Positions 1 through 12,657 of a stretch of DNA of 64,000 bases are shown piece by piece. The position numbers and the translations under genes are program-made. The stretch is from Pocillopora verrucosa (lineage: Eukaryota; Cnidaria; Anthozoa; Scleractinia; Pocilloporidae): positions 10,091,080 to 10,155,079 of the forward strand of contig NC_089319.1 of NCBI RefSeq assembly GCF_036669915.1, in the 5' to 3' direction. Below the pieces are notes generated by a model. That model did no database searches. It saw only the letters and a list, made by a program, of their open reading frames with translations, and was not told where the DNA came from. The number at the start of each line of letters is the position of its first letter. Within the stretch, counting starts at the first letter, position 1.

Positions 1-658
1 CTAATCGCGCAGATGGAGAAAGATCACAATTCAAGCTTCGAATGATTATCACTGTTGAGGAATCGTCAATAGTAGCTTCCTTTTCATGCACAAGGCTTTC
101 TCTGCGAGGTGCTGTTGTTCTTTTGTCCTTTTCACTTCTCCTGGACAAAACAGAAGACCTAACACGCTTGCTTGAAGACAGAGAGCGATTTGTTATCTCT
201 AAAGGAGACATCATTTTATTTACAGTTGGTGCGCTGACGGATTTAAAGCCCAGACTCGAAGAGCGAAAACTGTTCGTTCTTTGCGCCGACTCTACAGGCT
301 GTCCATTATCGTTATAAGTATGGAAAAGGTAGTTTGTTGCTCTTTGTCGTGTTGCCAACATATTACACTCATTTGTCGTGAACCCAGATGGAAACATAAC
401 ATCAGGGCAGCTATATGCGTATCCATTGTCGGAGATCCTGCATAAACATCTCGGTGAGACGTGTTGCGGTAAATTTCTATCACCAAGGGTGGCTGTCGAT
501 TTGAACAAAAAATAATAAAGCGTTACAGTAAAAGCTCCGCAAAAAGGGGCAGAGGCGGTGGTGTAACGGTTCATAACCTGAGTCCTTGATAGAGCTTGGT
601 TGGATTCACTGTGTCGTTTTGCTCTCCAGCGAGAAATTTCAGTACCTCTCACAGCCAT
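1..658 (-). CDS. Partial Ser/Arg-rich protein, family not recognised
   Basis: An open frame of 219 codons runs from an ATG at 658 down to the left edge without a stop. An in-frame TAG lies two codons upstream of the ATG, and the context (AAG before ATGG) is favourable, so the start is well defined. The first 45 residues are polar and basic. A short hydrophobic stretch follows (about residues 39-53), then a Cys-containing segment (motif PRCLCRISDNGYAYSCPDV near residues 63-80). The rest is rich in Ser, Arg and Lys and looks disordered. I do not recognise a family. The hydrophobic stretch might be a membrane segment but is short. The gene continues beyond the window, and I cannot exclude an intron inside this stretch. 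Frame length and start context are seen directly; that it is a real gene is inference. Confidence 0.5.
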   Translation of the reverse strand, partial: MAVRGTEISRWRAKRHSESNQALSRTQVMNRYTTASAPFCGAFTVTLYYFLFKSTATLGDRNLPQHVSPRCLCRISDNGYAYSCPDVMFPSGFTTNECNMLATRQRATNYLFHTYNDNGQPVESAQRTNSFRSSSLGFKSVSAPTVNKMMSPLEITNRSLSSSKRVRSSVLSRRSEKDKRTTAPRRESLVHEKEATIDDSSTVIIIRSLNCDLSPSARL

Positions 659-671
659 CTTCTAAAAGTAT

Positions 672-1124
672 AATTGGGGTATTGGGGGAATAAATACAGA
701 AAACGGAGCAATCAAAACCGCACGGTGTATGAATAAGCGAATGATGCGAAAGCGGTGCGGGAGCCGAGTGAGGGCATGAGGCGAGAGCGGAAAAAAAGCG
801 ATGAGCGGAGGGAGGGGTAGGGCTTGTCGCTTTTTAGCTCACTTCGCCCCACGCATGCCCATAATTGGGAGAATTAATACAGAAAACGGAGCAATAAAAA
901 ACGCACGGGGAGAAGACAACCTGCATGATTCAGAATTCTATCCGGAAGGAGTGACCATACTTATAAACTGCTGTAGCAAACCTTATTTTTCCTTTTATCA
1001 AAGCGAAAGAAGCGAAACCGGAGCGGGAGCCGAGTGAGGACAGGAGGCGAAAGCCGGCGGACAAAATAATGAGTGGAGGGAAAGGTAGGGCTTGTCGCTT
1101 TTAAGCTCACTTCCACCCCATGCC
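672..1124. repeat. Diverged local tandem duplication
   Basis: Two related blocks, 672-858 and 863-1124, share the motifs AATACAGAAAACGGAGCAAT, GGAGCCGAGTGAGG and TAGGGCTTGTCGCTTTT in the same order and orientation. The second block carries about 75 extra bases (about 911-985). No coding content is convincing here. Confidence 0.6.
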
Positions 1125-2109
1125 CTCGCGTGATACCTGCTCCACTAGGACCCAGCATACCGGGACAAGCCACGAAAGCGTGAACCTCAAAGCACCAGAA
1201 AACTTTAAAAGCCAAACCTTTGTTGTCTTTGCACTCGTGAGATGAAGAAGCTCCTCGCCTTACCCGGGGTATTGTAGACCGGGCGCGGCCCTGGATTCGA
1301 AATTCCATTCCGTGGCACTGAATTCCCCTGCTAGCGAAGTCGTTCAAAGACATCTTGCTGATCCATTCAAAGCTAAAATGCAACCTGTGAATAAAATTAT
1401 AACAAGCATGAAAAGGGACAAGCACTTATTGATGTCTAGCCCAATGATACTGCTGGCAGTATACCGTGTAGAAATCTCTCTGAGATATTTTTGTATTCCC
1501 ATTTTAACATACTTTCTTTTCATGTTTGGACACATCCAAAACTTTCAGAACTACATAGCCCAATTTATTCAGTAAAGAGCATAACTTCAGATTTCTTCGA
1601 CTCCAGAGCAGTCTCATTAACACTAAATTGCTGTTTCTTTCCGCTTTTAGGAGTTCATTTCTCTAAAGCGTATTAAGTGTGAACGCAGTATATATAGATA
1701 TTGTGCACACTCCGAGTCAGTTAGTGTTCCTTTGTAAGGAAGGTGAAAAAATTGAACCACAGGTGCAGTAAAAGATTATGTGTTGATAAAGGAAGGTTGC
1801 TAAGAGCGGGCAAACAATGAAGGGAGACAACTGTGCAAACCTGCAATTAACAACCGGATAAAAACCTTCAGGTGTTTACCGGCTCTTAATATTGGTTTGG
1901 CCTTTCCCTCTAAGATCTAACAATGGTTGAAAAAAACAACAAAACACAATTGTGGTAAAATTCTCTCCAAAGGAAATGTCGTCTAATGATCAAAGGATTT
2001 ACAATAATTATAATTTGGTGATCAAGATATCATTTTGAGTTGTATTCGACGTGACTTGCAGAAATTTTTTTAAAGGCTTCTTTGCCCCAACCATGAGTTT
2101 ACTCAAAAG
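1125..2109. other. Non-coding stretch, nothing recognised
   Basis: Short overlapping frames on both strands have no splice support and no familiar protein motif. I see no repeat or RNA gene. Confidence 0.4.
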
Positions 2110-2570
2110 AGGCCTGCCTTCCTAAGTACTTTCTCTACACCAGGAGCCCGGGCTCCTGTCTATACTCAAAAGTTGCGTACAGAAAAAACAGGAAGTGAGG
2201 CTGAGTTGTTGGGTTGTATAAAATCTCTATATTGTCGTCATCTCAGATTCCATACAAATTTAAGCATCAAAAATAAGAAAGTTTTTTCTGCAAGATGCAG
2301 AAAATAAGTATTTTCGCGACTTTTTTTAAGGTTACTCCTTCCCACCTACCATCAGATGACAAAATACATATTCAAAGAAAGCCTTCCTTCCTCTTCTCTC
2401 TCTACTTAAAATTGCGCAAAAGCAAAAACAGGAGGTAAGGCTTACTAAGTTTTCCCATTGCCGGTATAAAGTTCCTTTCCTACCCTCATCTTAAAATTAC
2501 ATTAAAATTTTAGGATTACAAAAACGGAAAATTCTTAACAAGATGGAGAAAGTAAGTATTTTCTTCGATG
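2110..2570 (+). repeat. Old tandem duplication
   Basis: Blocks 2110-2325 and 2380-2570 match imperfectly. Both carry AAAACAGGAAGTGAGG-like text (AAAACAGGAGGTAAGG in the second), a TATAAA-containing centre and an ending AAGATG.AGAAA.TAAGTATTTTC. The divergence suggests an old event. Confidence 0.5.
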
Positions 2571-4062
2571 ACAAATTTCCCTCTGAAGTAAATGTAAAGG
2601 GAACAGAGGGTATGCGGTTAGCTTTCTTTAGTAATTGTAGTCGTTAAAATTCAGAAATAAGCGCTTTAGCACTTATTCATTAATAATTCAATGGCGATGA
2701 CGACGTAAGTGCGGAAGATATCATCTTAAAATTTACACATGTAAGGTTTTGTGTTTAATTTACCCTGCTTTGGATGGAAAACGACTCTTTGGACCTGTTT
2801 TTAGAAACGTGTTTCGCTCAGCTTTCTACCCGATATCGGTAAGAGCCTGTTACTTTTTCCCTCGGCTAATTTAGGTTTAAAAGAAAAAAAAATTAAACAT
2901 CTTTATTGTTTACTCACCGCTTGATTCTCCTTCAGTACAATTTGCAACGCTTTTTTACTGCTAAATGTACATTAGAAACCAAAACAACATTTTGAATCAG
3001 CTTCCGCGATAAAAAAAATTCGGTATGGTGTTGTTATTAAGCAGTGAGTTGCTTCAAATAAGATTAATTTCTTTGATATCCGAGGGCATATCAAGATTGC
3101 TGGATATTTGAAGAGTCCCAAGATCGTCCGGGAAACAGTGTTGTGTGTTGAATGGATGGACAAATTAGCACCTGTCGAGTATACTGTAAACACATCTGCT
3201 GTTGTGCCCAGGACACTTCGGCCAGTAATGAAAGCACTGGGCTTTATTCAAGATAGCGGAGTTTCGTCACGTAAAATGTGAAATTAAAACGTTACGTAGC
3301 GTTAAATTTAGTTGAGTTAAATCTAGAGTAACTTGATTTCCTACCAACGCCCAAATGAGCCACAATAACGTACTACTACGATCACAACATTATACAGATA
3401 AGTGTCTTTAGCTGTGCCGCAAAACAAAATGGTTGCATCAGAAAACATAAGGAATGGAAAATGTTTCGCAATTGTCAGACTAAGGCGAAACCCCTTTACT
3501 GCGAGACGTCGATGCCACCATATCGAAGAGGTGTAAAGTATTCGGCTTGTCACTACCGTTATCCTACACAGAAACGATAAATAGATTTAGATAATGAAAG
3601 AATAAATGAAAGAATAATTGAATGGTTGAATAAAAAAAAAATTAAATATATGAATGAATGAATAATCGAATACCGCGGTGCAAACCTGTGTTGTTGAAGC
3701 CGTATTTTGTTGAGAAAATACACCTTTACATTCGCAACTAATAGAACTCGAAACGAAAAGATCGCGAATAATCTGGTATGGCCTAATTCTCCATAAGGCT
3801 TCCCGTATTAAAGTACTAAATTTACACATTAGAGCAAAAACGTTTTTTTTTTCAGAGATTAAAAGAGGTGATCTTGTCCTTCTTTAGTTTCTGTCGCTGT
3901 TGTTGATGATGGAGGTGGTAGTGGCGGTTGTTGCTGGTAAGAGGGTCTGTCCGTTGACTTGGAGGTTAGGATTTCGTTTCCACAAGGAATAAATTTTTAT
4001 CATTCCTATTGTCCCTAAACATTTTTCTCTGAACCACTCAGCAATTAAAGCGCGACATCGCC
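2571..4062. other. Intergenic AT-rich DNA
   Basis: I see no supported gene. There are short runs of the simple repeat GAATGAAT near 3600-3660. The right end leads into the 3' flank of the transporter gene. Confidence 0.4.
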
Positions 4063-4068
4063 TTTATT
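4063..4068 (-). terminator. Candidate poly(A) signal of the transporter gene
   Basis: TTTATT on the plus strand reads AATAAA on the minus strand. It lies about 85 bases downstream of the stop codon of the SLC49A4-like gene. Confidence 0.4.
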
Positions 4069-4152
4069 AACAACTACCAGGGGCCCATTACTCAGGCTCC
4101 TGCAACTACGAATTATTTCAATATGCAAAGTAAGTAAATAATGAATTCATTA

Positions 4153-7100
4153 TTAACTCTGTTTTGACTCGTCTACATCCAGTCTCTTGTACTTCGCTTT
4201 GTAGACTGCAATAAGCGGAATACACACCACGGTCGAGGAGACTAGTAACCAGTTCATCCATCGCGGGCTCGCTTGCGGGAACATAAAAGCAATGAAGAAG
4301 ATCAAATTGATGACGTATACAGATAGGACCATTACACCGGAAGTGATACCTTCAGCTACCGGATATGTGCACTCTGCTGCGAGTTCCATGATGAGAGGAA
4401 CAGTTCCACAAAAGAGAACGACCTGAGAGATACCCGAGGCGAAGAAGACTGGTTTTGAGAGAGGAATAATCTCCTCACATGCGAGCGATAGGACTGTTTG
4501 AGCTCCAGCCGTAGCCACAAAGAGGAATATTAAGATTGGCTTGGTGAAACTCTGAATGCGATCGGCATACCTATAAAGAATAAATAAAATAATAATAATA
4601 ATAATAATGGTTTATAAGTAATCCACATGGTGGCCCTTCTGTACTAATTCACCTTAATAAAATAATATAATGGTTGAAATAAATATATGGATAAATAAAT
4701 AACGTGCAACAAGATGTATAATTACATAAATAATATATAAATAATATACATAAGTTATGGATAGTATATGTAAAATTGTAAAATATTGGTGCAAGTTCGT
4801 TCCCAAGCTCGCTCTTCTTCCTCTCTTTTGGAAGAGGGACCTTGAGAACGAATTTGGGCTTGCGCCACAGATGGAATCATAAAGCGCGCGCGGGTCGCAC
4901 ATACCTTCTTCCCCCAACCTTTCCCCTCCCCCCACAAACGATGCTTCAGGCGCCTTATGTAGAAACCGAAACGTAAGTCCTTATGCTGTTATCGTTCTGG
5001 AAAAAACAATTGTCTCCTTTTTTTCATTTTTATAAGTAAAAGTAAAGATACCAACATCCCTAAGTGATATGCATTTGGCATGGAAACTCAAATAACTAAG
5101 AAATGACCTTAAATAAGTTTTTACCCTATGGCGTTAAGTATACTCAAAATTTGTCACTGATAATATTGAAGAGTGGAGTATGACGCTTGAAAAACGTAGT
5201 GTTAGCGAAAGATAGAAATCTGACTTCTTTTTCTACTTACCATGAAAACGAAATACCAAGAAGAGACGCGACATTTGCTGAGAATCCTAACCAGCCAGCA
5301 GTCTTCTGATCAATTCCCACTCCGGAAAAGATGAGGTCCTGGACACTAGACCAACCCCAGTTTACTCCGTTACTGACACTAAATATGAGCAACAATAACC
5401 AGAATGACCGGTTTTTCAGTAACGTTTTGGCGCCAGAACAAAAATCCAATCGTCCAGCCGCGGAGGAAAGGCTTGGAGGGCTGGGCGGTTTGGCAGGAAA
5501 ATAAATCAACACCGTGAAGAGTAAAACTCCCACCAAAACAGCTTCGATGAACAAGTAATCATTTATTCTTGACAAAAGAAATTTCATTTGTTCTGGAGTG
5601 GTGTGATTCCTCAATGTATCGATGTCGATGCTCTGTCCCGTTTCATATTTAGTCAAGTTGCCGTAATCAACGTCTGGGACGAGATGAGGCCCAACGATGT
5701 AGCTAAAAGCCGAGCCCAGATACGACGCCAGCGTGGCGATAGCCGTGGCGGTCATGCGCTCGTGTGGCGGGAACCATGTCGCGGACAGCACAAGCACTCC
5801 CGCGTTCTGAACCGCGGGTACGGCCACCGAGATAAGGAACTCTGCAAACGTTATAAATACTGTTCTCCATTCAGGGTGGGTCGGGATAAGTTCGCAGATG
5901 ACAGCGAAGGTCTGAAGTGATATGGAACATAGCACTGCAAATCTTAGACCTAAACAATCACACGAAGAAAAATAATTAATGTTGACATATCGTGTATTTC
6001 GCGATCCTGTGTTGGTATATTTGCAAAACTTAAACATTTACCTTTTCATTTACTACTTCAATTACCAAAAATTTGTGGATCCCCCTTTGACGGGCCATCC
6101 ACACAAAATAGAACCCATCTTATTTACGTTTAGTGAAATCTTACACCTTGTCATTATAATGGAAAAAATAAAACGTGTGGGTGATAATTAAGTCACTTTT
6201 ATGACCCTTTTGTCGGGTAACCAAAGAAATGAACGTTTAAAGGCTAATTTTCGTATCCTTCCCATTTCATCAGCTGATTGAATCCCTTCTCTCTGATAGA
6301 GCTCTAACCTGAAAACTTTTCTTCCTTTTGAAGCGGAAGTATGGCAGATTAAAGGGCCGCAGTATCGTGAAAAACCCATGCGCATTAATGGACCATCCAT
6401 AACCGATTTTATGAAGGGGACTAGGAGAGCAAAGTCCAAAATTCATAGAAAAAATGGTTCGACGTTTTTTAACAATAACCCACTACTCCGGCAAAGTGTC
6501 TCTGACCACATGTCGGTTGCACGATGCGCTCCTATTCCTTGCAGACTTGAGACCTTCCATTTTTTTTTTTTTCATAAAAAAAAAATATCTAGAAAATTAA
6601 ATTGAAGCCGGCACAACAGCCATATTCGCTGTTTTTTTTTAACTTCTTTTTCTGTTTTCAGGCGTATCGCGCCAGTGAAGTTGGAACAAGTCTAAGAGTT
6701 ATACGAAAAAAATATAATTACAACGCCTGTGTTCGAATTTCGTGACCCTGTTAACAACCTCTCTGTAGAATTTGATGTTCTGAAATGATACTAGCTATAT
6801 TAACCACAGTGAAAACTCTGACATTTTGTCTCCATCAAGGAAAAGGCTTCATGTTCGAAGGTTCATAAGCATTTGCAATAGTATTTAGTGACCATATAAT
6901 AAAAAATGTCGAGAAAATGAAATTGAAGCCGGCCCAACAGCCATAATCGCTGTTTTGTTTTGATTTGTTTTTTCTGTTTTCGGGCGCATCGCGCAAGGGG
7001 AGTCGGGACAAAGGATGAAAAAATTATAACGCCAGAGTTTGAATTTCGTGACCTTAGGCACAACTTCTTCTAAAATTTGATGTTCTGAAATGATACCAGC

Positions 7101-7611
7101 TATACTAACAACAGTGAAAACTCTGACGTTTTGTCTTCAACAAGGAAAAGGCTTTCTGTTCGAAGGTTCATTAGCATTTACTATGGTATTTAGTGACCAT
7201 TATCCTAAAGCGAAACTCAATCTCGATCGATTACCGTTTTGAAGCATACGAAGCGATCGATTCTCGTAATGCGTACAAATAGGAGCAGTAAAATAAAGCA
7301 CAAAACTTACCTTTCGTGTCTAAAAGCCATGCGGACGGCACAATGCTGATAATAGATCCTAGCGCTTGAAGAGCACCGATTATCAACACGTTTGTTTTAT
7401 TCCATCCGAGCACAAGTTGGCATGTCTCTTGAATCGGTGGCCAAGTATTCCACAGAATATTTCCTGTCGTGTTTAGCAGGGTAAAAATGATCAAAATGTA
7501 CCATCTTCGTTTGTAAACTTTGATGCTCCCAGCCGCCATTCTGTGCTCGATATCATCGGGCGAAGAGTTAACCACGAGATGCGCTGTTTCGTCGACTTCA
7601 CGTAATGACAT
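4153..7611 (-). CDS. SLC49A4: SLC49A4/DIRC2-like lysosomal transporter, MFS fold
   Basis: Three coding exons join in frame: 7611-7311, 5949-5241 and 4570-4153, with GT-AG introns and a TAA at 4155-4153. They give 475 residues, close to the vertebrate family length of about 478. The first exon gives a short cytosolic tail with an acidic leucine-type motif (ETAHLV, similar to lysosomal sorting signals) and the first membrane helices. Exon 2 holds the central helices, the conserved segment ATWFPPHERMTATA, and NLT and NHT sites in an extracytosolic loop. Exon 3 gives the last helices. SLC49A4 is a lysosomal member of the SLC49 family; proton-driven pyridoxine export has been reported for the mammalian protein. 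SLC49 paralogues (FLVCR type) are the alternative, but length and the WNTWPPI segment favour SLC49A4. Intron 1 contains a local duplication. Confidence 0.85.
6589..7203 (-). repeat. Tandem duplication of about 310 bp inside intron 1
   Basis: Units 6589-6899 and 6909-7203 share AAATTGAAGCCGGC, ACAGCCATA.TCGCTGTTTT, GAATTTCGTGACC, ATTTGATGTTCTGAAATGAT and AAGGAAAAGGCTT in the same order. The pair lies wholly in intron 1 of the SLC49A4-like gene. Confidence 0.75.
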
Positions 7612-8985
7612 GTTTTCTTCCCTGAAACCCGATATTGTTTAAAATATTATGATGTCGATTAATGCGATTATTCGCTTTCCTATCGTCTGAAGAGTACATC
7701 GTTATCTAGACACATATTTCTCCTTTTTTTTTCCAACTTTCTCTCTCCAATGTCATGTCCATTCAGCTTATCAGCTGGTAGTTGTGAAATACCGGTTGTT
7801 ATTTATTTTAAAGAAAATTATGCAAATTTATGCAAAGCATTTTTGCAACTTTTCTTTACACCTCAGGCCCGACTGAGAGACCCTGGACTCTATCGATACC
7901 ACGCACGAGGAGCAAAACTGCCACGCGTGTCCTCACGCGTGTAAATAAACGCTAGGTATATATATGGTGTAACATACTTATTTCACCACTTGTTTTGCAA
8001 AATTCTCAGAAGGTGGCGTTTATAATTTGTCTGTCGAATTAATGAGTTAAATACTCAAATATGATAAGTACATGGACCAATATGGGCCAACATATGGACC
8101 AACATGGGCCCCTGTGAAACTTAGCTGAAGGAAAGCAACACAGCCAATTCAAGGCCGAAACTTACAAAATCTGCCTCTCTAAAATGACGTGCTCGTATTG
8201 TGCCTTTTATTGAGTGCTTTCTTCTGAGGTCATCTCAAATAAAATTAGCCAATTCAAGTTATGAATTTAAATTTCATCTGTTCATTCATTTGGTCTTCTT
8301 TCCAAAACAACTATTATCAAACTTCTCAATCCAATGTGAATACTTGAAGAACACATCATAAATTAATTCCCTCGGAAGGAAGACCTTACTTCTACAAGCC
8401 CGGTAGTCGTAAAACTTGCCTTGCAAGAAATGAAGGTTTAATTACAATAATATTGTGAAATCCCATTTTTTCTTCCCACTCTATCCTCATAGTTTTCCGT
8501 CTAACTTTGTCAACAAGATGCAGAGTACAACGATTCTCTTCCCCCTAAGATTTAATTTTGCAACTAGTTGCTCACTGATACTTAGCTTATCTGTTCAGTT
8601 TGAATTGGGAGAGCATACCAGTTAGGCTAAACAAAACCTTGATACTTAGCTATAGAGCTAACTCAAGACGATAACGGTCTAAAAATATTACAAGCTAAAT
8701 TGAGGCGAAGGAGCCTTCGCTTTACAAAAGGATTTTGACATTAAAAAAGTGATCATGTTCTGCAGTAATTGCAAAAACACAACACCAAATGAATGGCGCC
8801 TCCCTTGGGTTTCCAAGGATATGACTTTTCCAAAAGACCCAACTATTTTATTAAAAAGGTCAATGTTCCTAGATGTTTTATTACCCTCAAGTTTAAGATA
8901 TGTTCGCCTTTTTGTTTTAACTTGAGACTTCTATTGTAATTCAACACAAAAAATAGAGGATGACTTTGTTATTACGGTTTAAGTG
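7612..8985. other. Upstream and intergenic DNA, nothing recognised
   Basis: The first few hundred bases should hold the promoter of the minus-strand transporter gene, but I see no clear core element. No coding sequence is supported up to the start of the tandem duplication. Confidence 0.35.
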
Positions 8986-10304
8986 GAGGTAATACCTAAA
9001 ACACATGGATCTAGCCGAAAATTAGGATGCAGCAGAATTCTTAATCGCATCATTAATTACACACTGAAAGTCAGTGTTTATTGCAGACAACCGTCCCACC
9101 GTGAATAATTTTATTTTTGTATCCCGTGTTTTTAACACTTATATCATGTTCCGCAGTCATTTGCCAATTTTGGATCTACAGGCTGCATCGTGGGGGCATT
9201 TTTCGATAGGGATCTGCAATGCAGTGTTACTGGGAAAGTAGCTTGATTTAGGGTCTACTAATTTGTCGACAAGCCGAGAGGTTTGAAGGGGGTTGGTTTC
9301 TAAAGAAACCGCGGTGATGCGTCGGTGGAGGGGTGTGGGGTATTGAAAGATAATCTCGTTTTATCAACTAAATTGATAATGTTATTAAACTGGCTACCGT
9401 AAAGCTGGCATTTCGAGCGGTGCCTCTTCGTCAGAGCGGGAAAGGGAGTTTTTTCACTTTTTCTTTCAGTCAAATCCTTTATTCCCTTCGAGGGAAACAC
9501 CTGGCTTGAACGATATGGGGCAATTATGTAAAACTGTTAAGATTAAGCTGGTGATTTTTCTTATCCTGAACAAAACCGCGGAATTAAGTTAGTACTAACA
9601 ATCCATATAATAGGATGATCAGGAAATAACAGTCACTTGTCTTTGGCTTGGATTTCCGACCACACACTTCTGTTAGAAGATAAATGGCTGGCTTGTTTTG
9701 CGATGATCCTCATTGCATTGGCCTACATCCCTTGAACAGTGTCAAGACTGGGTTGGTAGATCAGCAGAGAAGATTGAACGTTGTGTTTTAGGTTTGTCGG
9801 TTTCATTTATGTACTGTTTTATTACTCTTTGTAATTCTAGGCACGGCCTCTGCTTAAACGAAATAGTATTGTAAGAATACTATTGTAAGTATTATGAGTA
9901 AGAAGTTAATTTAACATTTAGGGAAAAGGTAAGGGAAAACTTTATCGATTGTTCTTCATGTAAGAGAGTCATCTGATGGGGGTATAGCTTTGAGTTTATG
10001 GTTAAAATTCGGGCCTTTGGAAGTTGATGGTTCTCGGTAAGAAATTTTTCCTTTCTTTTTTTCCACCTTGATTTAGTGTACATCATCAGGAGCCCACGAG
10101 CTCACGAGCAAAGAGGAAGTAAATGAGTGATTCAGTGATTTTCCCAGAATTCAGACATCAGTGTTGTTCTCGGCACAGATCAAAATCAAATGCGCCATAA
10201 GTTTAATCAGATTACGAGCAACACTTCCCTCACGGAGAAGTTTAGCCAGTCCCAGGCGTTCAATTAGAAATTCGGGGCGAAATAGTGAACGGCGCAATAG
10301 TAGC

Positions 10305-10386
10305 GGAGGAGTAAAAAAGCGAGAGAGGCTTGTGTCGGGTCGCGAAATTTACATAACCCAAGCCTTCCTCGTTTTTGCACTCCTCC
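10305..10386. repeat. Foldback hairpin, left copy
   Basis: Arms of 28 bases at 10305-10332 (GGAGGAGTAAAAAAGCGAGA...) and 10359-10386 (...TTTTTGCACTCCTCC) are near-perfect inverted repeats separated by a loop of 26 bases. The same structure occurs in the right copy. It looks like a small inverted-repeat element that inserted before the duplication. Confidence 0.7.
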
Positions 10387-12657
10387 AAGCGTCGTTTATC
10401 ATCGCACTTTTGTGAACAAGCGTCGACTTCGTGAGTCGTTTCACGGCTCGCGTCCTACTGGACGTAGGATAAAAGCGCCAGCAGAAGCTTCTGGTACAGT
10501 CCTATCGGAAAAAACTGTATTGTTATTTCCTTTGATTAGGGCTGAAATAGAGGAGACGTCTGTGCGTGTTTTACAAAAATATACTTTTTGTCTAATACCA
10601 AGTACCCACTTCTTAAAAAAACAGTATCTATTTCAAGTTCCACTTCCGTTAACACCTACACTGAAAAAACAACAGGGATGTCCGGTTATCAGCGGCCCCA
10701 GGGGAAGTTACAATCCCCTGGGGTGACTTAATACAATGATTATGTATATTACCCGCTCTTTTCACGTTTGTCATGTGAAACGGAGGAGAAGACCATGTTA
10801 TCAAGACATATTTGAAGACAAATATCCTGTGCGAGGGACCGACAGAATACTTCTGTAGCTAATCTTCAGGCAGCACCCCTTTCCTGCCACTCCTCCCTCC
10901 TCTGATTTGCCCTTGAAATTATCAAAGTTCAACCACACCCTAAGCATTTCCACGATTTGGTCACGTTTTAGCACTTTTATGTGGTAAAATTTGTTTGTGT
11001 TGGTTAGGGTTTCCTGATTAACAATTTGGGTGTCCAAATGATTCGACTCCAAAATTACAACATTGAGTGGGTTAAACATCCAGAGTCTCGGCTAGTGAGG
11101 CTGTCACAACTGCTTTGGTCTTCTCCTATAGTGTGCTCTGACAATACTACCTTGGCTGACAGTATTGCAGGTGTTGAGTTGTACGAGTTAACATCTTTTC
11201 GCTAGGTAAACAACAGTCATTTAGTAATTGGTGAGTAGGTGCGAAAAAAAAAAACATCCTCTTTAGCTATTCACTGCATCGTATAACGAACTTTCTTTTT
11301 TTCTGCGTTTCTAATCATAGTTTATCGAAAGTGATTCAATCTACACATCACGTAAAATAATCAAGTCACAAATCATCATCACTTTCACGAGCATTGTGGT
11401 GCATTTTGCGAGCTGAATTGAGGATTTTTACGGATTAGATCATCTTCACATTTATAAGGCGCTACATAAGTATTGACTAAAATGTATTTTCGCTCGCTCG
11501 CTTGATCGCTCAGATTGTTTTTTCATTTTTTTAAGCTTTTATTTTTTCTCAATGTCCTTCAATGTGATAAAAATATTAATACACTTTATTTCCTTTGCAA
11601 TAAAAATGTTTGGGTCCTTCTCAGAGTCAAACCCAAAATATTTCTGCCCACAAACAAAAACAGAATAAACTTTATTGTATTTAAATAAGTATTTTTAAAA
11701 ATAACTTAAATGTTGTCAAGGATCTTCAGATATTTTCTGTTACAAGTCAACTTATGCATGCCGATGGCCAAAAAAGAACGTGAAAATATCGACCATATAA
11801 CAGTTCAGAAGAAAAAAATCTCGAGAGTTAAATGATTCTTTAGTCGTAGATTCGGTTCTTCGGATTTTTTCAGTCGTAGCTTTTTCGAACATTGTCTGTC
11901 CTGGAAGAGCAAAAAACTGTCGCATTAGATAACTTCGCTGAGCCGAAATTCTCGAAGGCCAGTTCTGAGTTCTGAAGGGAAGGTTATTGGTAGAAAAACT
12001 ATCATCACATAGTTGAAAATATTCTATAAGCTTAGAAATTGTGAAAATGAATGAGAATTAATTATTACATGTATGAACTATTTCGAAACTGTACCTTCCC
12101 GAATGCTGCCATCTTAGATCGTATGACGTGTCAAAGATGTTTTCTATACTAGCGGCAACCGTACTGCTTTTATACGGTTTACAAATAAGTTCTTCTATTG
12201 TTTCTACACCTAACAACATCAATTTCAGCTACACTAAATTTGGTTTTTAATAAGGACTGTTTGCGCAACGCACGCTTAAAACTTTTCATTAATCTCTTTT
12301 GACTCGTGCAACAAATTGAGATGGAAGGATTTCTCGACCTAATCTATTTATACACGTAAAAAATTCTTGGACCCGTTTCTCGAAAGTGAGAGCAACTTAA
12401 CAGGACCGAAACCATAATTTTTCTATCTTGAATGTAATTTCGATGTACATTTTATTGCATTGAACAACACCTGGCTGAATGGAAGATACTTATTTTAGTG
12501 TTTGTCCACATTTCCTGTGTGGTATGATGTTTCGCGGTGATTCTGGAGTAGGTTTTATTGGTTTTGGCACCTCCGTACATAACTTTAATTACTGTTTTCA
12601 TCGGTAGATGCACGCTAAAAATTTAAACCTCGCTGTTGTCATTCTTTTAACAGTACC

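Noticed and set aside
5588..5920. 110-codon plus-strand frame
   Set aside because: It is antisense to exon 2 of the SLC49A4-like gene.
10801..11079. 92-codon minus-strand frame found again at 17131-17409
   Set aside because: It is conserved only because the whole block was duplicated recently. It has no motif and no splice context.
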